The notes below the pieces were generated by a model. That model was given only the letters and a program-made list of their open reading frames with translations, ran no database searches and had not been told where the DNA came from. DNA of 27,757 nucleotides, taken from UCB3 sp964415605 (GTDB lineage: Bacteria; Chloroflexota; Anaerolineae; Epilineales; Epilineaceae). This document shows, one piece after another, positions 23,935 to 27,757 of the stretch (positions are counted from its first letter, which is position 1; every line of letters begins with the position of its first letter). The translations under genes and the position numbers were made by a program. The DNA lies in assembly GCA_964415605.1 (NCBI GenBank), contig CAYQBA010000040.1, positions 1 to 27,757 of the forward strand, given 5' to 3'.

Positions 23935-26900
23935 CTACGGCCACACCCCGCGCCGGAACCGCTCCGGCGTCACGTACCGCGTGTGGTAGTCCACCCAGTC
24001 CTGCGCGTGCGCCTGGTACACCGGGTCGCCCGCCAGCGGCCCCACCCGGCCGGCGTTCCACGGCTCGGCGTACTCCGGTCGGTCGTGCGACGGCAGCGGG
24101 TGCACCGTCTTGGAGTACGACGTGTTCAGGTCGCCGTCTTTCTCCCAGCCGTCGCTGACGAACACGTAGTCCCGCACCCAGCCCGCCGGCGGCGCGGCCG
24201 GGGCGTCGAAGCGCAACGCGATCTCGTCGCCGGCGTTGAGGATGACGTAGCGGTCGTCGACCGCCGTCAGGAGCGGGCGGACGTCCCCGAAGCGCGTGTA
24301 GAAGCCCACCAGGTCCGGCCACATCTGCCCCGGACCCGACAGCCGGTCGTAGTCCGGGATCTCCGGCACGCTGCGCGATCCCGTGCCGTCGGTGTGGTTG
24401 GTGTACGAGAAGCCCCGGTAGCGCAGCACCGCCGACGCCGGCAGGAGCGTCTGCTCGCGCAGCGCGGCGTCCGGCAGCGGCGTGGCGACCGCGAGGCTGT
24501 CCCAGTACACCTCCATGTTCGTGCGCAGTCGGAGTCGCCGCGGGCTGCCCTCGGCCTCGCCCCCGAACAGCCCCGCCAGGTCGACGAGCATCGCCTTGTG
24601 CTTGCCCGCCGGGAACCCGAGGTGCGGCTGCGCGACCCGCCAGCCGCCCCGGCCGTCCGGCACCTCGATCGAGAGGTCCCGCGGCAGGTCGTGCGCCCCC
24701 TGGCTGATGGCCACGTTGACCGAGCTGTCGGTCGGGTAGATCCAGCCAGATGCCACCAGCACGTCGCCGTCCGCCGTGCCGTCCGGGAGCTCGACCTCGA
24801 CGAAGTGGTCGGCCGCGATCCCCTGGTAGGCGCCGCGCGCGAACGTGTCGAGGTACACCCCGTCGCGGGCCGCGACCCGGTCCGTCACGTCGCGGCCCGC
24901 GTCGTCGACCGCCCGCGCGACCGGGCGGCTCGGGCCGGTGGCGCGGACGGCCAGCGGCGGCGGCGGGACGGCGAAGCGCTCGTCGACGCGAACCTCCGTC
25001 CCGGCCGGGTGGTCGACCACCATCAGCGCCACGTGGTCGAAGTAGTGCGTCTCCCACAGCTCCGCCGTGATGCGCAGGTCGTACTGGCCCTCGCGCACCG
25101 CCAGCTGGTCGCCGCGGACGTTGACCCAGTCGCGGGTCTGGACCACGCCCGCCGTCGACTGGGCGTTCAGCCGCAGCCCGATCGGCGATTTCCACAGGAT
25201 GTCGGTGACGAACCGCACCCCCGTGCCGTCGTGGGCGAACAGCCACGGGCACGAGCCCTTGAGCCGCTGCTCGGCGACCACCGTGGCGTCCGCCGGCTGG
25301 TCGAACTCGGCCTGCGCGATGCCGTTCGGCCAGCGGATGCGCACGACGTTGGACGCCGGTTGCTCGCCCAGCCCGAAGTGCACTGCCGGCCCGGTGATCG
25401 GCTGGACCTGCGCCACGAGGCCTGCGCGGATCATCGCGTCGCCGCCGACGCCGAACGCGTTGTTGCGCTGGTCGCCCTCGCGCAGCGCCCGCGGCTGTAC
25501 GATCTGGTGATGGTAGGCCCGCTCGCCGCCCTCGTTGCGCGCGACGCCCGGCGCGTCGCCGGCCGGACCCGCCACCGCGAGGTCGACGCGTCCGTCGCCG
25601 TCGGCGTCCGCCGCGGCCACCACCGCCGCCGGCAGCGCGCCGGGCAACGAGACGAGCTCGCCATCGGCGTCCACCAGCCAGGCCGCCGTGCCGGCGGCCG
25701 ACGAGGCCACGACGTCGAGCGCCCCGTTGTTGTCGAGGTCCGCCCACCACAGCCGGGCCGTCCCGTCGGCCGGCGGGGCCGCCCCGCGCACGAGCTCGGC
25801 GCTGGTCCACCCGCCCGGACTGCCGTCCCAGGCTTGGCGCGCGATCGTCCCATCCGGTCCCCACGTGACGACGTCCAACCGGCCGTCGCGGTCGGCGTCC
25901 GCGACGGCCAGCGCCGCGGCCGGCGTGTCCGCCGGGCCGGCGTCCGCGTATTGCCCGGCGCGCTCGTTGTCGAGCACGCGCAGCATCCCCGCGGCGTCGA
26001 TCAGCGCCACGTCGGGGTCGTTGTCGCCGTCGATGTCCGCCCAGCGGAGGTCGGCGATGGCCGCCACGTCGGCGAACGGCGATGCCTGCGCCGTCCACGT
26101 GCCGTCGCCGTTGTTGCGGAGCACGACCGGCGTGCGGTCCGGGTCGTCGCCCGCCAGGCTGAGGACCAGGTCGAGGTCGCCCTCGAGGTCGACGTCGACC
26201 GCCCACACGCCGGTGTAGGGCCGGCCCGCGACACCCGGCTCGACGCCCGCCGTCGCGTCGGTGCCCGGCGCGCCATCGGCTTCGCCGGCCCGCCAGAGCC
26301 GCAGGCTGCCGGCGGCGCACACCGTGTCGAGTCGCTGGTCGTTGTCCCAGTCCACGCGGATGACGGTCGGCGGCCAGGCCGGCCGACACGCACCGTCCGT
26401 GCCGTCCGCCGCACGAGCGTCACCCGCGGCCGGCGCCGCGAAGGTCACCGCGAGGTCGGCCTCGGCGGGCGTGGCCGCCGGCGCCGGCAGCCGGAGGAAC
26501 GCCTCGATGGGCTCGGCCACGTCGCCGACGCTGCTCGTCAGGCGCGCCTGGCTCTGCTGGTAGGCCGGCGTGGTCACCACCAGGTTGTTGAGCTGCGCCA
26601 GCTTGAGGCCCATGGTCTTGGCGTTCGTCGCGTCGGCCGCCCGCGCCTCGTCGAGCTTGGCGCGCGCCTCGGCGGGCCAGGTGTCCGACTCCCACACCAG
26701 CGCGTCGAGCATGCGCTCCACGACCGCGGCATCGCCGGCCTTGGCGCCTTGCCGGGCGCGCTCGATCAGGACGACGAGGTTGCCGGGGTCCGCGGCCAGG
26801 ATCGCGTCGAGCTGCGCGCTGATCTCGGCGTCGTGGGCGCCCTCGCCCGCCACCGCGCCGCGGCCCAGCTCGTCGGCCAGGGCGTAGCGGGCGCGCAGGT

Positions 26901-27468
26901 TCGCGCCGTCGAGATCCACGGCCTCCCGCAGGAGCGTAAGCGCCTGGTCGGTTTCGCCGAGGCGTCCGCTGACCAGCGCCGCCAACAGCGTCACGGCGCT
27001 GCTCTCGGGCGCCAGCGCGCGCGCCTCGGCCACCGCCGCAAGCGCCGCCTCGCGGTCGCCGGCGCGGAGGTCGGCCAGTGCGAGGTCGGCCCAGGCGGCC
27101 GGCTCGTGGGGAGCGATCTCCGCCGCCTCGGCCAGCCGGTCGCGGGCGCGGTCGTTGTCGCCGACACGGTACGCCGTCACGCCGGTATAGAAGGCCCCGA
27201 CAAGCCGCGCGTACGCTTCCGGCGCAAGCTCGGCCGGCACCGCCGTCGGCGGCGGGGCGTCGGGCGGCCGCGCTTCGCGGTCGCAGCCCGCCAGCACCAG
27301 CGCCGCGGCCAGGGCGGCGGCGACATCCCGGATCCGTCCCGATCGCGGTCCCGCCCGCTGGCGGTCCGTCGCGTGTCGGTGCCCGATGGCGCCCCGGCAT
27401 TCGATCGTCGTCTCTGGTCGCATGCCCCGATCCCTTAGATCCCTTGCCCAACCCGCGCCGCCGGTCAT
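23935..27468 (-). CDS. TPR / FG-GAP (VCBS) / ASPIC-UnbV lipoprotein of the CRTAC1 type
   Basis: An 1177-residue exported lipoprotein. A hydrophobic segment ends in a lipobox at Cys62 (VLAGC). Residues about 84-330 are TPR-like helical repeats. Residues about 370-640 hold six Ca-binding FG-GAP/VCBS signatures of the DxDxDGxxD kind at about 373, 425, 478, 524, 577 and 621 (for example DADGDGRVD). Residues about 655-740 form the ASPIC/UnbV domain (FGVGGDAMIRAG, VHFGLGEQ, VVRIRWPNG). The remaining 430 residues end in a conserved-looking Trp/Tyr-rich region (VSDGWEKDGDLNTSYSK). Function is unknown; surface binding is likely. ATG at 27468 overlaps the upstream stop (ATGA); ATG at 27423 has an AAGGGAT ribosome site and gives a shorter leader. 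Confidence 0.85.
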   Translation of the reverse strand: MTGGAGWARDLRDRGMRPETTIECRGAIGHRHATDRQRAGPRSGRIRDVAAALAAALVLAGCDREARPPDAPPPTAVPAELAPEAYARLVGAFYTGVTAYRVGDNDRARDRLAEAAEIAPHEPAAWADLALADLRAGDREAALAAVAEARALAPESSAVTLLAALVSGRLGETDQALTLLREAVDLDGANLRARYALADELGRGAVAGEGAHDAEISAQLDAILAADPGNLVVLIERARQGAKAGDAAVVERMLDALVWESDTWPAEARAKLDEARAADATNAKTMGLKLAQLNNLVVTTPAYQQSQARLTSSVGDVAEPIEAFLRLPAPAATPAEADLAVTFAAPAAGDARAADGTDGACRPAWPPTVIRVDWDNDQRLDTVCAAGSLRLWRAGEADGAPGTDATAGVEPGVAGRPYTGVWAVDVDLEGDLDLVLSLAGDDPDRTPVVLRNNGDGTWTAQASPFADVAAIADLRWADIDGDNDPDVALIDAAGMLRVLDNERAGQYADAGPADTPAAALAVADADRDGRLDVVTWGPDGTIARQAWDGSPGGWTSAELVRGAAPPADGTARLWWADLDNNGALDVVASSAAGTAAWLVDADGELVSLPGALPAAVVAAADADGDGRVDLAVAGPAGDAPGVARNEGGERAYHHQIVQPRALREGDQRNNAFGVGGDAMIRAGLVAQVQPITGPAVHFGLGEQPASNVVRIRWPNGIAQAEFDQPADATVVAEQRLKGSCPWLFAHDGTGVRFVTDILWKSPIGLRLNAQSTAGVVQTRDWVNVRGDQLAVREGQYDLRITAELWETHYFDHVALMVVDHPAGTEVRVDERFAVPPPPLAVRATGPSRPVARAVDDAGRDVTDRVAARDGVYLDTFARGAYQGIAADHFVEVELPDGTADGDVLVASGWIYPTDSSVNVAISQGAHDLPRDLSIEVPDGRGGWRVAQPHLGFPAGKHKAMLVDLAGLFGGEAEGSPRRLRLRTNMEVYWDSLAVATPLPDAALREQTLLPASAVLRYRGFSYTNHTDGTGSRSVPEIPDYDRLSGPGQMWPDLVGFYTRFGDVRPLLTAVDDRYVILNAGDEIALRFDAPAAPPAGWVRDYVFVSDGWEKDGDLNTSYSKTVHPLPSHDRPEYAEPWNAGRVGPLAGDPVYQAHAQDWVDYHTRYVTPERFRRGVWP

Positions 27469-27757
27469 GGCGCCGCCGCGACCATCGCCGCGGCTTCGCG
27501 GGCGAACACCACGCCGCCCGCCGTCATGCCCGTCGCCCGCACCGCCACGTGGCGCCAGCCGCCGCCGGCGACGTGGAGCTGGGCGGCGTAGACGCCCTGC
27601 CCCATGTCGGTCATGGGCACCGCGACCGGGCCGGCGTCGCCCATCACCGTCGCCTCGACCCGCGCGCCGCCGACCGGCGCGCCGCCGTCCGTCACGCGCG
27701 CCACGACCGTCGCCCGACCCGCTTCCCGCCCCGGCCGCGCCTGGGCGTCGAGCCGGA
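27465..27757 (-). CDS. Partial gene, C-terminal extracellular beta-sandwich-like segment
   Basis: The 5' part lies outside the window; 97 codons and the stop are visible. The sequence VARVTDGGAPVGGARV, then PMTDMGQGVYAAQLHVAGGG and WRHVAVRATG, has the pattern of Ig-like or FixH/YtkA-like domains in exported proteins (a 'V-D-G-x-PV-x-GA-x-V' opening and a 'G-x-Y' strand). Its stop overlaps the ATG of the large ASPIC lipoprotein by four bases, so the two are probably translated together and may work together at the cell surface. The family cannot be fixed from this fragment. Confidence 0.65.
   Translation of the reverse strand, partial: RLDAQARPGREAGRATVVARVTDGGAPVGGARVEATVMGDAGPVAVPMTDMGQGVYAAQLHVAGGGWRHVAVRATGMTAGGVVFAREAAAMVAAAP

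Noticed and set aside
23914..27438. Long plus-strand open frame opposite the ASPIC lipoprotein gene
   Set aside because: Low-complexity Arg/Val/His composition, no motif, and fully antisense to a gene with six clear FG-GAP motifs and an ASPIC domain.

Overview
This is a very G+C-rich (about 70% or more by eye) bacterial window with densely packed, strongly G/C-ending protein genes on both strands. I saw no rRNA, tRNA, CRISPR array, transposase or phage gene. Two secreted proteins with Thr/Pro 'TPT' stalks, lipoproteins with clear lipoboxes, a GT-C glycosyltransferase and a TPR/FG-GAP/ASPIC lipoprotein suggest a free-living environmental bacterium. Chloroflexota is my best guess, from the TPT-type stalks and gene style. 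That is an inference, not a proof.

Layout. 212-1141 (+): aldo/keto reductase behind a strong hairpin. 1248-3281 (-): stand-alone eukaryote-type glycogen branching enzyme. 3351-3465: a small element with 11-bp terminal inverted repeats that also supplies the stop codon of the next gene. 7663 down to 3453 (-): five genes joined by 1- or 4-nt overlaps (ECF sigma factor, zinc-finger membrane anti-sigma factor, ABC ATPase, ABC-2 permease, YkgJ-type cysteine-cluster protein), which looks like one signal-responsive transport operon. 7882-11027 (+): an SGNH-fold membrane protein overlapping a GT39-like membrane glycosyltransferase. 11112-13706 (-): a secreted protein with a PA domain, a PNGase F-like module, a Thr/Pro stalk and a cysteine-bearing C-terminal domain. 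13845-14774 (-): MTHFR-superfamily protein. 14966-18593 (+): alpha/beta hydrolase followed by a large ADP-forming acyl-CoA synthetase fused to a GNAT acetyltransferase. 18807-20333 (+): secreted Kelch-like propeller with stalk and the same C-terminal domain. 20471-21238 (-): YceI-like lipoprotein. 21310-22746 (+): polytopic transporter-like protein. 22873-23913 (+): RecF/SMC-like protein in which every ATPase motif is eroded. 23935-27468 (-): large TPR/FG-GAP/ASPIC lipoprotein coupled to an upstream gene that runs off the window edge.

Most interesting points. (1) The last 70 residues of the PNGase F-like protein and of the Kelch-like protein align without a gap at 33/70 identities, including four cysteines and a near-terminal KCGC, although the bodies of the two proteins are unrelated. 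This looks like a portable C-terminal surface-targeting or anchoring module. (2) The RecF/SMC-like protein keeps the order and position of Walker A, signature, Walker B and switch motifs but has lost their key residues, so it looks like a pseudo-ATPase; it sits behind a conspicuous AT-rich promoter island. (3) The sigma/anti-sigma/ABC/YkgJ genes form a fully overlapping unit. (4) A glycan theme runs through 7.9-13.7 kb: a glycosyltransferase, an SGNH protein and a PNGase F-like protein lie side by side.
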